DNA of 64,000 bases, taken from Bacteroidota bacterium. Lineage in GTDB: Bacteria; Bacteroidota; Bacteroidia; B-17B0; Aurantibacillaceae. Location: assembly GCA_016708845.1 (NCBI GenBank), contig JADJFB010000001.1:365902-429901 (forward strand). The letters are read 5' to 3'. Of the stretch, positions 8,292 through 17,919 are shown piece by piece. A program made the position numbers and the translations under genes. The notes beneath the pieces are model-generated. The model worked only from the letters and a program-made list of their open reading frames with translations, was not told the DNA's origin and did not search any database. Position 1 is the first letter of the stretch, and every line of letters begins with the position of its first letter.

Positions 8292-11270
8292 ATGAAAGTT
8301 TATTTTAAAATATATTTTATCCATTTTTTTGTTTTAGGACTTTTATTTCTAGTTCCTTTAAAACAGTTTTCGCAGCAATATAATTTTAAAAACTATTCGG
8401 TAGAAAGTGGCTTGCCTTATGTGCAAATTTTTGCCATGTGTCAAGACAGTAAAGGTAATTTGTGGAGCGGAGGATACGGTGGCGCCAGCAAATTTAATGG
8501 TAAAACATTTAAAAATTATTCCCCTAAAAATGGATTAGCAAATCATTATGTCAATGCCATTATCGAAGATCAATTTCATTTAATGACTGTTGGAACAATA
8601 GACGGATTAAGTGTGATTGATAAAGTTAAAGGAACCATCAGCAATTATTATATGAAAGATGGTTTGCCATCTAACAATGTAACTAGTTTTTGTTTAGAAC
8701 CTCAAACAGGTTTATGGACTGGCACAACAAAAGGTTTATGTATTTGGGATGGGAAAAATGTGTTAGCCGTTCCGTATTTTAATAATCAACATATAACATG
8801 TTTATTATATACCGAAAAATATGGAGTGGTAGTTGGAACAACGAAAGGATTGTTTATACAAAACAAAAGCTCAAAAGACTTTAACGCACTTTTAGATTCA
8901 GTTAATATAACAAGTGTATCTCAAAGTAATGATAAACTATATATTGGTTCAGATAATGGACTGTATTTGCTGGATTTAGCAAAGCATACCAAAAATGTAT
9001 TTCATGTGAATAATGGTTTAATTGATGAAAACATTACAAGTGTTTTATGTCAAAAAAACGGAACAGTATGGATTGGCTCTAAAACTGGCTTAATAAGTTT
9101 TAATGGCAAGGAATTTTTTTACTATAATATTGGTTTTGATAACAACTCAAATCACATTCGATCTTTATTAATTGATTACGAAGATAATTTATGGATTGGA
9201 ACTCATAGTGGGTTGTATAAATATCGCGGCAAAGGTTTTACAGTTTACGATAGACAGCATGGCTTAGGTAGTGCTTTTATTTATCAAATTATAAAGGATG
9301 TTAACCAAAATTTATGGATTGCTACAGAAAACAATGGTGTTTATAAATATTCGAATGGTTTTTTTAAAAATTATTCATCAAAACAAGGTTTGCCAAGTAA
9401 TTTAATTTATGCAATCCTGCCACAAGATGATGGTTCTGTTTGGTTTGGAGGAGACAAGGGGATTTCTGTTTTTAAAAATGAAGTCATTCAGAATTCACCT
9501 TTTGGAAAAGGCTTTAAGCAAGAAGCCCCCATTAATTGCCTTTATAAGGATAGTAAAAATATTATTTGGGTTGGTGGAGAAAACGGTTTATGTTCTATGA
9601 AAAAAAATGGAAGTTCGTATGCAATTACTTATTACAAACTTCCTGTAAAAAATAATGAAAATGAAACGTATCAGGTGTGGAGTATTATTGAAGATCATAA
9701 AGGAAATATTTGGGCTGGAACGTATTTATCTGGGTTGTTTAAGTTAGAAGGCAATCAATTTAAACAGCAAGCTATTTCTTCTCCCGATGGGGTGACAACC
9801 GCTCTTGATTTATGTAAAGATAATTATGGTAATTTGTATGCAGCTACTTTGAATGGAGTGCTCATGTTTAATCCAGATAGACATAACTACAAGTTTATTT
9901 CCGAAAAAGATGGATTAAGTTCTGAGTTAGTGTATGCTATTGGAATAACAAAAGATAACCATTATTTATGGGCCGGAACTAACCAAGGAGTAAACAGAAT
10001 TGATATTAAAAAACTACAGTATGATTTTATTGACATTACAAAATATGGTAGAGCTGATGGTTTTTCTGGAGTAGAGTCAAACTCCCACGGTATTTATGAA
10101 GATACAGATAGTACCATTTGGTTTGGAACAGTAAACGGTTTAATTAAATATTCACCTAAAGAGTTTATCGAAAACGATAATTTATCGAAAACTAATATCA
10201 CCAATATTAAGTTAGGTTATACAGATACCTTATTAAAAGATGGTTCTATTTTACCTTATTCATTAAATAATATTAGTTTTTATTTTGACGGTATTTGTTT
10301 AACAGCACCCGAAAAAGTATTGTATTCTTACAAGCTTGAAGGCTATGATAAAGATTGGAGCCCTTATACAGATGTCAATAATACGAAGTATGATAATTTA
10401 CCTCCAGGTAAATATACGTTTAAAGTAAAGAGTTGTAATAACGAAGGGATTTGGAATATAGAACCTGTTACCTTTTCGTTTACGATTAAAACCCCATTTT
10501 ATAAAACGTGGTGGTTTATTTTGCTTTGTATTTTAGGATTATCTGGTATTGTGATTGTGATTTTCAGATTGAGAGTTCGGCAAATTAAAAAGAAACAACA
10601 AGCCGAATTTGAACATTTAGTGGAAGTATCAAAAGCAGAGTTAACAGCACTAAGAGCACAAATGAATCCGCATTTTGTATTCAATGCTTTAAATTCTATA
10701 CAACATTATATTTTAAATAGTAAGGGTGATGAAGCCGTAAGATACTTAAGTAAGTTTGCTAAATTAATTCGTTTGATTTTAAGTAATTCCGAAAAACAAA
10801 TTGTTACCATTAACGAAGATATTGAAGCTTTGAAATTATATTTAGAATTAGAACGCATGCGTTTTGAAAATAAATTTGATTATACCATTCATATAGATTC
10901 TTCTATTGACGGTGATTATGATGAAATACCTCCTATGTTGATTCAACCTTATTTAGAAAATGCTATTTTACATGGTATTAATCCTAAAGTTGGAAATGGA
11001 CATATTGATATTAGTATGAAGATCGTCAATCAATTTATTAAGATTTCGATTAAAGATGATGGTATTGGTAGAGAGAAATCAAAGTCTGTGCAAAGTCTTC
11101 AGCCAGCAGCTCGCCATAAATCATTAGGAATGAAAATCACAAAAGATAGGGTTCGTATTTTAAATACAATTCATCAATCTAATTTAAACGTAAATATTAT
11201 AGATTTGTATAACGAAAAAAATGAAGCCATTGGAACGCAAGTAGATTTGTTTATTCCCTATGTGAAATAA
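8292..11270 (+). CDS. Two-component sensor histidine kinase with beta-propeller sensor (LytS-type)
   Basis: The start at 8292 (MKVYFKIYFIHFFVLGLL) gives a proper signal peptide; the frame is open back to a TTG at 8217. The ~992-residue protein has a long periplasmic part of two-component-regulator propeller (Reg_prop) repeats, marked by recurring LWIGT/VWIGS motifs. A Y_Y_Y domain follows (about 660-725), then one membrane span near 740-762. The cytoplasmic His_kinase domain carries NPHFVFN with phosphoacceptor H794, and the ATPase N-box is QPYLENAILHG. Unlike classic hybrid HTCS sensors of polysaccharide utilisation loci, it has no fused receiver or AraC domain; its partner is the LytTR regulator 86 bases downstream. 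The ligand is unknown. The closest potential targets are the neighbouring surface proteins (inference). Confidence 0.9.
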   Translation: MKVYFKIYFIHFFVLGLLFLVPLKQFSQQYNFKNYSVESGLPYVQIFAMCQDSKGNLWSGGYGGASKFNGKTFKNYSPKNGLANHYVNAIIEDQFHLMTVGTIDGLSVIDKVKGTISNYYMKDGLPSNNVTSFCLEPQTGLWTGTTKGLCIWDGKNVLAVPYFNNQHITCLLYTEKYGVVVGTTKGLFIQNKSSKDFNALLDSVNITSVSQSNDKLYIGSDNGLYLLDLAKHTKNVFHVNNGLIDENITSVLCQKNGTVWIGSKTGLISFNGKEFFYYNIGFDNNSNHIRSLLIDYEDNLWIGTHSGLYKYRGKGFTVYDRQHGLGSAFIYQIIKDVNQNLWIATENNGVYKYSNGFFKNYSSKQGLPSNLIYAILPQDDGSVWFGGDKGISVFKNEVIQNSPFGKGFKQEAPINCLYKDSKNIIWVGGENGLCSMKKNGSSYAITYYKLPVKNNENETYQVWSIIEDHKGNIWAGTYLSGLFKLEGNQFKQQAISSPDGVTTALDLCKDNYGNLYAATLNGVLMFNPDRHNYKFISEKDGLSSELVYAIGITKDNHYLWAGTNQGVNRIDIKKLQYDFIDITKYGRADGFSGVESNSHGIYEDTDSTIWFGTVNGLIKYSPKEFIENDNLSKTNITNIKLGYTDTLLKDGSILPYSLNNISFYFDGICLTAPEKVLYSYKLEGYDKDWSPYTDVNNTKYDNLPPGKYTFKVKSCNNEGIWNIEPVTFSFTIKTPFYKTWWFILLCILGLSGIVIVIFRLRVRQIKKKQQAEFEHLVEVSKAELTALRAQMNPHFVFNALNSIQHYILNSKGDEAVRYLSKFAKLIRLILSNSEKQIVTINEDIEALKLYLELERMRFENKFDYTIHIDSSIDGDYDEIPPMLIQPYLENAILHGINPKVGNGHIDISMKIVNQFIKISIKDDGIGREKSKSVQSLQPAARHKSLGMKITKDRVRILNTIHQSNLNVNIIDLYNEKNEAIGTQVDLFIPYVK

Positions 11271-11300
11271 AGTCATAAGAAAAATAATTATTAACTAATC

Positions 11301-11348
11301 ACTTTGAGCCCTCTGCGAAAAAACTTTGCGGCCTTTGTGGTTAAAAAC
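11301..11348. repeat. Short intergenic repeat-like sequence inside the kinase/regulator operon
   Basis: CCCTCTGCGAAAAAACTTTG followed by CGGCCTTTGTGGTTAAA is GC-richer than its surroundings. It ends in GTGGTTAAA, like the GTGGTT ends of the CCACATAG elements elsewhere in this window. It fills most of the 86-base gap between the kinase and its regulator. Confidence 0.35.
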
Positions 11349-11356
11349 TAAATAAG

Positions 11357-12106
11357 ATGAAAGCAGTAATTATAGAAGACGAACAAAAAAGCCGAGATAT
11401 GTTAGCGGATATCTTGAAAAAGAATTTTCCTCAAATTGCGATTTTAGGTTTAGGAAAAAATGTAGCCGAAGGTGTTGAGTTAATTCAAACTTTAAAACCT
11501 AATTTATTGTTTTTGGATATTAGTATGCCCGATGGGACAGGCTTTGACGTGCTTGAAAAAGTACAAGGAGCAAAGTTTGATATTATTTTTACAACCGCTA
11601 CTGATAAACATGCTTTAAAAGCAATTAAATACAGTGCTTGCGATTATTTATTAAAACCAATTGACATTGACGATTTGAAAGTTGCTATTAATCGATTGAT
11701 TGAAAAAAGATCGTCGAACATGCCAAGTATGGATAATTTGCAATTTTTAATTCAAAACTTAAAACGTACAGATGATAATTACAATAAAATTACGTTGCCA
11801 ACTGGTAATGCTTATGAAATTATAAACATCAAAGATATTATTCGTTGTGAAGCGGATGGTAGTTACACGAACTTTTATTTAGTGGGAGGAAAAAAATTAA
11901 TGGTATCCGCCAGTTTAAAACACTACGAAGATTTATTGCCTGAAAACGACTTCATTCGCATTCATCACCATCATTTAATTAATATGAATCATGTTGTTCG
12001 ATTCTTAAAAGTAGATGGTGGTTATGCTATCATGAGCGATAATACACAATTAGAAATTAGTCGCCGTAAAAAAGATGCTTTTTTAGAAAGACTGAATGCG
12101 GTTTAA
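11357..12106 (+). CDS. LytTR-family response regulator
   Basis: The 249 residues comprise an N-terminal receiver domain (acidic pocket IIEDE, phosphoacceptor D54 in LLFLDISMPDG, and the conserved Lys in LLKPID) and a C-terminal LytTR DNA-binding domain from about residue 140 (VIRC-like IIRCEADGSYTNFYL and a C-terminal ISRRKK). It should be phosphorylated by the LytS-type kinase just upstream and bind direct-repeat promoter sites. The gene is followed by a terminator, so the pair forms a closed two-gene unit. Confidence 0.93.
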   Translation: MKAVIIEDEQKSRDMLADILKKNFPQIAILGLGKNVAEGVELIQTLKPNLLFLDISMPDGTGFDVLEKVQGAKFDIIFTTATDKHALKAIKYSACDYLLKPIDIDDLKVAINRLIEKRSSNMPSMDNLQFLIQNLKRTDDNYNKITLPTGNAYEIINIKDIIRCEADGSYTNFYLVGGKKLMVSASLKHYEDLLPENDFIRIHHHHLINMNHVVRFLKVDGGYAIMSDNTQLEISRRKKDAFLERLNAV

Positions 12107-12127
12107 TTTTATTTGAAATATTTAAAC

Positions 12128-12166
12128 AAAAAACTCCTACCAATTTAATTAGTAGGGAGTTTTTTT
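12128..12166. terminator. Bidirectional terminator between the convergent regulator and protease genes
   Basis: AAAAAACTCCTAC pairs with GTAGGGAGTTTTTT (one bulged G), with A and T tracts on both sides. It can serve both the plus-strand regulator and the minus-strand protease. Confidence 0.75.
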
Positions 12167-12183
12167 ATTGTATGTATTAAGGG

Positions 12184-15100
12184 TTATTCTAAAATCAACT
12201 TAAATAATTGAGTTCCTTCATCAGTAGTAACTTTAGCGTAGTAAATGCCTTTACTCATTTTACTTAAATCAAATGATAATTGATTAGTGTTTTTTGCAGT
12301 TTCAATCATGACTGTTTGCCCTAATGTATTAATTATAATTACTTCCAATTTATCTGTATTAATGCTATTTGAAATAGTAAATAGCCCATTACTTGGATTT
12401 GGGAAAACAAATAAATGACTGCTAGTTGAACTTATATTATCAATACCTGTACAAGTACTAACCGTTAATGTAATTACATTGTTATCAGAACAACCTGCGG
12501 TTGTTCCGTTTACTGTATATGTAGTTGTAATGGTTGGAGTAACAGCAATAGCTGTCGTCGTTTGAGCTCCAGGCAACCAAGCATAAGTTGTTGCACCGTT
12601 TGCCGTTAAAGTAGCTGTTTGGCCAGTACAAATTAATGTTGGAGATGCTGTCATGTTAACAGTAGGGCTTGGCGTCACATTCACCGTTACTGTTCTTGGT
12701 GCACTATTGCAACTTCCATTACTTCCAATGATTGTATAGGTTGTTGTTGCAGTTGGCGACAATACACTTGAACTTCCAGCACCCGATGGTAACCAAGTGT
12801 AAATAGTAGCACCTGTTAAACCTACATTAACTGATGCTCCTCTACAAATAGTCGTGTTAGTAATAGAAGCTGCAACTGTCGGCGTTGAAGAAACATTTAC
12901 TGTTATCGTTCTGTTTGATGAGCAACCTGTCGTAGTGCCAGTAACTGTATAAGTTGTTGTAATTGTTGGCGTAACCGCAATAACGGTTGTGGTTTGAGAG
13001 CCAGGCAACCAAGCGTATGTTGTAGCTCCACTAGCGGTTAATGTTGTGCTTTGTCCTGCACAAATACTTAAAGACGATGCAGAAATATTTGTGGTTGGAG
13101 TAGGCGTCACATTTATAGTTACTGTTCTTGGAGCGCTATTGCAACTTCCAGTATTTCCAGTGATGGTATAAATAGTTGTTGCAGTTGGCGACAATACACT
13201 TGAACTTCCAGCACCCGATGGTAACCAAGTGTAAATAGTAGCGCCTGTTACCGTCACATTTACAGATGCTCCTCTACAAATAGTTGTATTAGTAATGGAC
13301 GCTGCAACTGTTGGTGTTGAAGAAACATTCACAGTAATTGTTCTGTTTGATGAGCAACCTGCTGTTGTTCCTGTTACAGTATATGTTGTTGTAATTGATG
13401 GTGTAACAGCAATAACGGTTGTGGTTTGCGAGCCAGGCAACCAAGCGTATGTTGTAGCTCCACTTGCGGTTAAGGTAGTGCTTTGTCCTGCACAAATACT
13501 TAAAGACGATGCAGAAATATTTGTGGTTGGAGTAGGTGTAACATTTATAGTTACTGTTCTTGGAGCGCTATTGCAACTTCCAGTATTTCCAGTGATGGTA
13601 TAAATAGTTGTTGCAGTTGGCGACAATACACTTGAACTTCCAGAACCAGAAGGTAACCAAGTATAACTAGTAGCACCTGTTAAATTTACAGTAACGGATG
13701 AACCTCTACAAATAGTCGTGTTGGTAATGGAAGCTGCCACAGTTGGTGTTGCAGAAATTGTAATGGATTTAGTAGCAGTTGTAGTTCCAGAACCGTTAGC
13801 TACGGTTAATGTAATTGTTTTTACACCAGCTGTAGTATATGTTACAGAGGTGTTTTGCACAGTTGATGTAGATGGAGCACCTCCAGTCATTGTCCATAAC
13901 CATGAACTTGGTCCACCAGTACTTGCATCTGTTAACGTAATAGGAACACCAGTACAACCTGTGCTTGCTGATGTGATGGCAGCAGTTGGAGTAGTTGCGG
14001 CAACACCTGTTATATTAATATTATCCAAATAGATAGCATCGCCATAATGTCCTCTGTTAATAAACGCAACCATTACATTTGTTTGTCCTACATACGGAGT
14101 TAAGTCAATAGAGTCTTTTACCCATTGTGTGGTTGCTGTTGGTGTAAATGGTGCTGCTGATGAAGATGTAGTAGCAGTTGCTAATTGAGAACCTCCTTTT
14201 AAATAAGGATAGACTGTTGAAGTTCCACAATTTGTTGAAACTCCAATTTGCAAGGTATCCACATAAGGAGCAGCAAATGTTTGAGAGTATGAACGATAAA
14301 ACGTCATTTTAGCGGTTGAGAAACCTGCGAGGTTTACGTATGTTTTTAATTCGTCTTTATATGGCGTAATACTATCTGTCCAGTTATCAAAAACAGTACT
14401 TTGCGAGCTGCCAAATCCTGCATTTGTTGCTAATTTCCACTTAATATTATCATTTCCATCATCATTAACATACCAGTTAGTTGGAGGAAAAGTCGCCGTT
14501 TGAAACGTTTGACTTAATGGCAAGGTAGCTGGACTCGTAACATTGATATAAGCGGTTACCGAATAAGTGTTACTTCCAAAAGCATTTGATGCTACCAATT
14601 GTACACTGTATGAACCTGGTGTGTTATATGTAACAGTTGGACTTGATAAGGTTGACGTGGAAGGTGTGCCTCCAGCAAAGGTCCATGTATTTAATGTTGG
14701 TGAACCAGTGCTTAAATTTGTAAATACTACTGTTTGGCCAGGGCATACAGTAGTTCTATTAGCTGTAAAACTAGCCGTTGGAGCCCCTAAGGTGCAATTA
14801 CTAGCAGTTAAAGCAGTCATAGCTGAAATAGCGCAAACACCTCCAGTTAAATTTCTTGTCATTACAGCATTACCACCAGCTAAATCATTTACACTTAATA
14901 CTCTTTTTGATTGACCATTAGCTATAGAATAGTTCATAATCTCTGCCGAGTTAATTACGTGTCCTAATTGATGCCCGTGACCTAATTCATGAACAGCAAC
15001 GGATTCAAAATCATATTGAGAAAAGGTTGGCGCTGCAGGACCATAATTCCAATTTGTTCCATCGTCAAATACAATATCTAATTCATTTACAAACCAATTT

Positions 15101-16308
15101 TGATTTGGTTGAGTTCCACATCCACTGAATCTACTTGTACATCTTCCCAAAACGCCTGCGGGTAATTCTGTCCCAACATCAAAACGAATAACGTTAACTC
15201 CATCATTAGCAATAGTATTTACCGTAGTTGTTGTTCCGTTTGTCCAATTAATATATGTTCCACATCTCCACGATTGAAATGCTCTGAGGAAGGATGCCTT
15301 TGCTGCTGCGTTACTGTCAAATCCCGTATACATTTGCCATACATAACCGCCAGATTGTTTATTAACGTGGCGTGTATTGTAAATGGTAGTAGGAGCTGAT
15401 CCATTGCTATATACATTCATTTGAGCATGAGTAACAGTCAAAGACGCTGTAGTTGTCGTTTTTATTCCACCAACATCTACACGAAGAACTCCAGTGCCAG
15501 GCGTTGAGTTTACAGTTCCAGCACCAGTTGTAGTTAATCTTACTTGAATTTGTGTATCACTCCATAATAGATATGACCAAGCATCTGGTCTACAAAAAGT
15601 TGCTCCGCCATCGTCTGCTCTTTTAAATTCCACAAAAGAAGTGCCTTGAGTTGTTCCAAAGCCTGAGCCATTAATCGTTACCACAGAAAATGTTCCAGCT
15701 GTAATAGTTGATGGAGAAAATCCAGTAATGGCTGCAACCGCTTGTGTTGTATTAGCGTTAGAAATTGCAAAGGGATTAATTGGTTTTATAACACTATAGT
15801 TTGTTTGAGTTGATTGTTGAATTTCTGAATACAAACTAGTAGATAAGTTCAAGTATTTTTTAAATGGTTCGTTAGCTTCGTTTTCGGATACATTATATCT
15901 AATAAAACCTTGAGAACTAGCATACGCTTCATAAACTGGCTTGCCATATTGACTAGGGAAGTTTTTTGAATTTAAAGTAAATACACCTACGTCGCCAATA
16001 CTTAGTTCTAATGATGGGTGAACTTCATCTTTATCATTTCCTACGGTTCCACCTTCAGTAATTACTTCAAGGTAAACTGGAGAGCTGTTTTTGAAAGATT
16101 TATACACTTCTATTAAGTTAGAGGTATAGATATTGGTATGAGCAGGATCCCAAAAAGAGATTTGATTAATCACCTTTCCTTCAATCACATCTGAAGAGTT
16201 TTGAATTCGTTGAGGTAATAAAACAGGAGAAAGCATACACTGTGCTGATACCTGAATTAATGAAATTGAAATAATGGCAATGGTTAGTAATATTTTTCTC
16301 ATAAGCAT
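12184..16308 (-). CDS. Secreted metzincin-like protease/adhesin with PKD and Ig-like repeats and T9SS sorting domain
   Basis: The 1374-residue protein has a signal peptide (the start may be Met1 or Met3), an IPT/TIG-like fold near 190-290, and a zinc-protease region with HELGHGHQLGH at 440-450. This keeps the three His ligands and the Glu of the metzincin pattern HExxHxxGxxH, but the Gly is two positions late. A first PKD domain (~510-590), a jelly-roll-like region with a TFPPTNWYVNDDG start, and a second PKD domain follow. Then come Ig-like domains with TYAWLPG and IYTWLPSG, two Cys each. The C-terminus is a T9SS type A sorting domain (VFPNPSNGLFTISN ... GIYYAKV ... KLILE). It is likely a cell-surface or released protease; the substrate is unknown. 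It converges with the LytTR regulator. Confidence 0.88.
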   Translation of the reverse strand: MLMRKILLTIAIISISLIQVSAQCMLSPVLLPQRIQNSSDVIEGKVINQISFWDPAHTNIYTSNLIEVYKSFKNSSPVYLEVITEGGTVGNDKDEVHPSLELSIGDVGVFTLNSKNFPSQYGKPVYEAYASSQGFIRYNVSENEANEPFKKYLNLSTSLYSEIQQSTQTNYSVIKPINPFAISNANTTQAVAAITGFSPSTITAGTFSVVTINGSGFGTTQGTSFVEFKRADDGGATFCRPDAWSYLLWSDTQIQVRLTTTGAGTVNSTPGTGVLRVDVGGIKTTTTASLTVTHAQMNVYSNGSAPTTIYNTRHVNKQSGGYVWQMYTGFDSNAAAKASFLRAFQSWRCGTYINWTNGTTTTVNTIANDGVNVIRFDVGTELPAGVLGRCTSRFSGCGTQPNQNWFVNELDIVFDDGTNWNYGPAAPTFSQYDFESVAVHELGHGHQLGHVINSAEIMNYSIANGQSKRVLSVNDLAGGNAVMTRNLTGGVCAISAMTALTASNCTLGAPTASFTANRTTVCPGQTVVFTNLSTGSPTLNTWTFAGGTPSTSTLSSPTVTYNTPGSYSVQLVASNAFGSNTYSVTAYINVTSPATLPLSQTFQTATFPPTNWYVNDDGNDNIKWKLATNAGFGSSQSTVFDNWTDSITPYKDELKTYVNLAGFSTAKMTFYRSYSQTFAAPYVDTLQIGVSTNCGTSTVYPYLKGGSQLATATTSSSAAPFTPTATTQWVKDSIDLTPYVGQTNVMVAFINRGHYGDAIYLDNINITGVAATTPTAAITSASTGCTGVPITLTDASTGGPSSWLWTMTGGAPSTSTVQNTSVTYTTAGVKTITLTVANGSGTTTATKSITISATPTVAASITNTTICRGSSVTVNLTGATSYTWLPSGSGSSSVLSPTATTIYTITGNTGSCNSAPRTVTINVTPTPTTNISASSLSICAGQSTTLTASGATTYAWLPGSQTTTVIAVTPSITTTYTVTGTTAGCSSNRTITVNVSSTPTVAASITNTTICRGASVNVTVTGATIYTWLPSGAGSSSVLSPTATTIYTITGNTGSCNSAPRTVTINVTPTPTTNISASSLSICAGQSTTLTASGATTYAWLPGSQTTTVIAVTPTITTTYTVTGTTTGCSSNRTITVNVSSTPTVAASITNTTICRGASVNVGLTGATIYTWLPSGAGSSSVLSPTATTTYTIIGSNGSCNSAPRTVTVNVTPSPTVNMTASPTLICTGQTATLTANGATTYAWLPGAQTTTAIAVTPTITTTYTVNGTTAGCSDNNVITLTVSTCTGIDNISSTSSHLFVFPNPSNGLFTISNSINTDKLEVIIINTLGQTVMIETAKNTNQLSFDLSKMSKGIYYAKVTTDEGTQLFKLILE
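12660..13720. repeat. Higher-order tandem repeat, 432 bp period (two Ig-like domains per unit)
   Basis: The string agttggcgac recurs at 12751, 13183 and 13615, exactly 432 bases (144 codons) apart. Neighbouring copies are almost identical. The repeat is in the coding frame of the secreted protease. Confidence 0.85.
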
Positions 16309-16495
16309 TGTATTTAGTTATAGTAAATATAATGAACGAAAATATATAAATCAAGTTCTCCAATAAATCTCCCGAAAAATTAACGTTTAGATTGTGTTTA
16401 GGTATAAACAATTTAGTGTTTATTTCTATTGATGGTTTTTTTAGCTTTTATATATTAAAACAAATAGATTTATAGTAAATCAAAATCTCAGTTTT

Positions 16496-17845
16496 ATGGC
16501 AAAGAAAGCAGTTTCAAAAAGTACCGAAAAAAAGATATTTGTTCTCGATACTTCCGTGATTATTTATGATCATACAGCAATTAAAAATTTTCAAGAACAT
16601 GATGTTGTTATTCCGATTACCGTTTTAGAAGAATTAGATAATTTTAAAAAGGGAAACGACACTAAAAATTTTGCCGCTAGAGAATTTACACGTTATGTAG
16701 ATAATATGTCGGGCGACAATTCTTTGCAAGAGTGGACACCAATTAATGGCAAATCTCACGGTCATTTTAAAATTGAAATGCATAATTCTTCAAAGTTAGA
16801 TGCAGAGAAAATTTTTCAAGAACGTAAAGGAGATCACCGTATTTTAAATGCGGCTTTATATACAGCAGATACGAATCCTGATAGAAAAGTTATTTTAGTA
16901 ACTAAGGATATTAATCTTCGTATCAAAGCTAAATCTTTAAACTTACATGCCGAAGATTATACAACTGGTAAAATTTTAACGGTTGATGAATTATATACTG
17001 GTAACACGCTTTTAGATAAAGTAAATCCAACCATCATTAATCAGATTTACGAAAAAGGTAGTTGTTTAGCAAAGGATGTTTTGAAAAAAGAAACGCCAGA
17101 GTCTAATCATTACTATGTATTGAAAAATGGAAATGCATCTGTGTTGGCTCGTTACGAAGATTCTTCAAAATCGTTAAAGCGTGTTACTAAAACATCGTCT
17201 TATGGTATTATTCCAAAAAATGCCGAACAATCTTTTGCATTAGATGCGATTATGAATCCTGATATTCGTTTAGTGAGTATACAAGGTGTTGCAGGAACAG
17301 GTAAAACATTATTATCCTTAGCAGGTGCTTTAGAACAACGTCGTAATTATCACCAAATTTATTTAGCTCGTCCTATTGTACCTTTAAGTAATAAAGATAT
17401 TGGTTACTTGCCAGGCGATGTGACTTCTAAATTAAATCCCTACATGGAACCATTATGGGATAATTTAAAATACATTAAGAGTCAGTTCTCCGAAAAAGAC
17501 AAAGAGTTTAAGGCTATTAGCGAAATGATAGAGAACGAAAAAATAGTGATTTGTCCTTTAGCGTTTATTCGCGGACGTAGTTTAAGTAATATGTTTTTTA
17601 TTGTGGATGAGGCACAAAACTTAACTCCACATGAAGTGAAAACGATTATTACGCGTGCAGGAGAAAATACAAAAATTATTTTCACAGGAGATATTTATCA
17701 AATTGATACACCTTACTTAGATGCGCAATCTAACGGTTTAAGTTATTTAATTGATAAAGTAAAAGGTCAGCCTTTATATGCACACATCACGTTACAAAAA
17801 GGTGAGCGTAGTGAACTTGCTAATTTGGCAAATGATTTGTTATAA
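16496..17845 (+). CDS. PIN-domain/PhoH-like ATPase fusion
   Basis: The 449-residue protein has an N-terminal PIN nuclease domain (VLDTSV with D18, LEELDNFK, TKDINLRIKA) and a C-terminal PhoH ATPase domain. The ATPase shows Walker A GVAGTGKT, Walker B FFIVDEAQN and the GDIYQID motif. This matches the PhoH2/YlaK family, which is known as RNA helicase plus ribonuclease and acts in RNA turnover in the cytoplasm. The gene is monocistronic, with its own terminator, and is divergent from the protease. The start ATG at 16496 gives a lysine-rich lead before the PIN core. Confidence 0.93.
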   Translation: MAKKAVSKSTEKKIFVLDTSVIIYDHTAIKNFQEHDVVIPITVLEELDNFKKGNDTKNFAAREFTRYVDNMSGDNSLQEWTPINGKSHGHFKIEMHNSSKLDAEKIFQERKGDHRILNAALYTADTNPDRKVILVTKDINLRIKAKSLNLHAEDYTTGKILTVDELYTGNTLLDKVNPTIINQIYEKGSCLAKDVLKKETPESNHYYVLKNGNASVLARYEDSSKSLKRVTKTSSYGIIPKNAEQSFALDAIMNPDIRLVSIQGVAGTGKTLLSLAGALEQRRNYHQIYLARPIVPLSNKDIGYLPGDVTSKLNPYMEPLWDNLKYIKSQFSEKDKEFKAISEMIENEKIVICPLAFIRGRSLSNMFFIVDEAQNLTPHEVKTIITRAGENTKIIFTGDIYQIDTPYLDAQSNGLSYLIDKVKGQPLYAHITLQKGERSELANLANDLL

Positions 17846-17861
17846 TAAATTTAAATATTTT

Positions 17862-17895
17862 AAAAGGCTATCCTCTATTTAGGGTAGCCTTTTTT
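17862..17895 (+). terminator. Intrinsic terminator after the PIN-PhoH gene
   Basis: AAAAGGCTATCC pairs with GGGTAGCCTTTT (one G-T pair), followed by a T tract. It separates this gene from the second sensor kinase. Confidence 0.8.
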
Positions 17896-17903
17896 ATTTT
17901 TCT

Positions 17904-17911
17904 TATATTTG
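17904..17911 (+). promoter_or_regulatory. -7 box of the second sensor kinase
   Basis: TATATTTG is a perfect TAnnTTTG match, 8 bases before the ATG at 17920 and just after a terminator. No TTG is seen at the -33 spacing. Confidence 0.45.
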
Positions 17912-17919
17912 ATTTTTAG

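Noticed and set aside
13295..14032. Antisense open frames of about 100 residues in the secreted protease gene
   Set aside because: Low-complexity shadows of the Ig-like repeat codons on the other strand; no family features.
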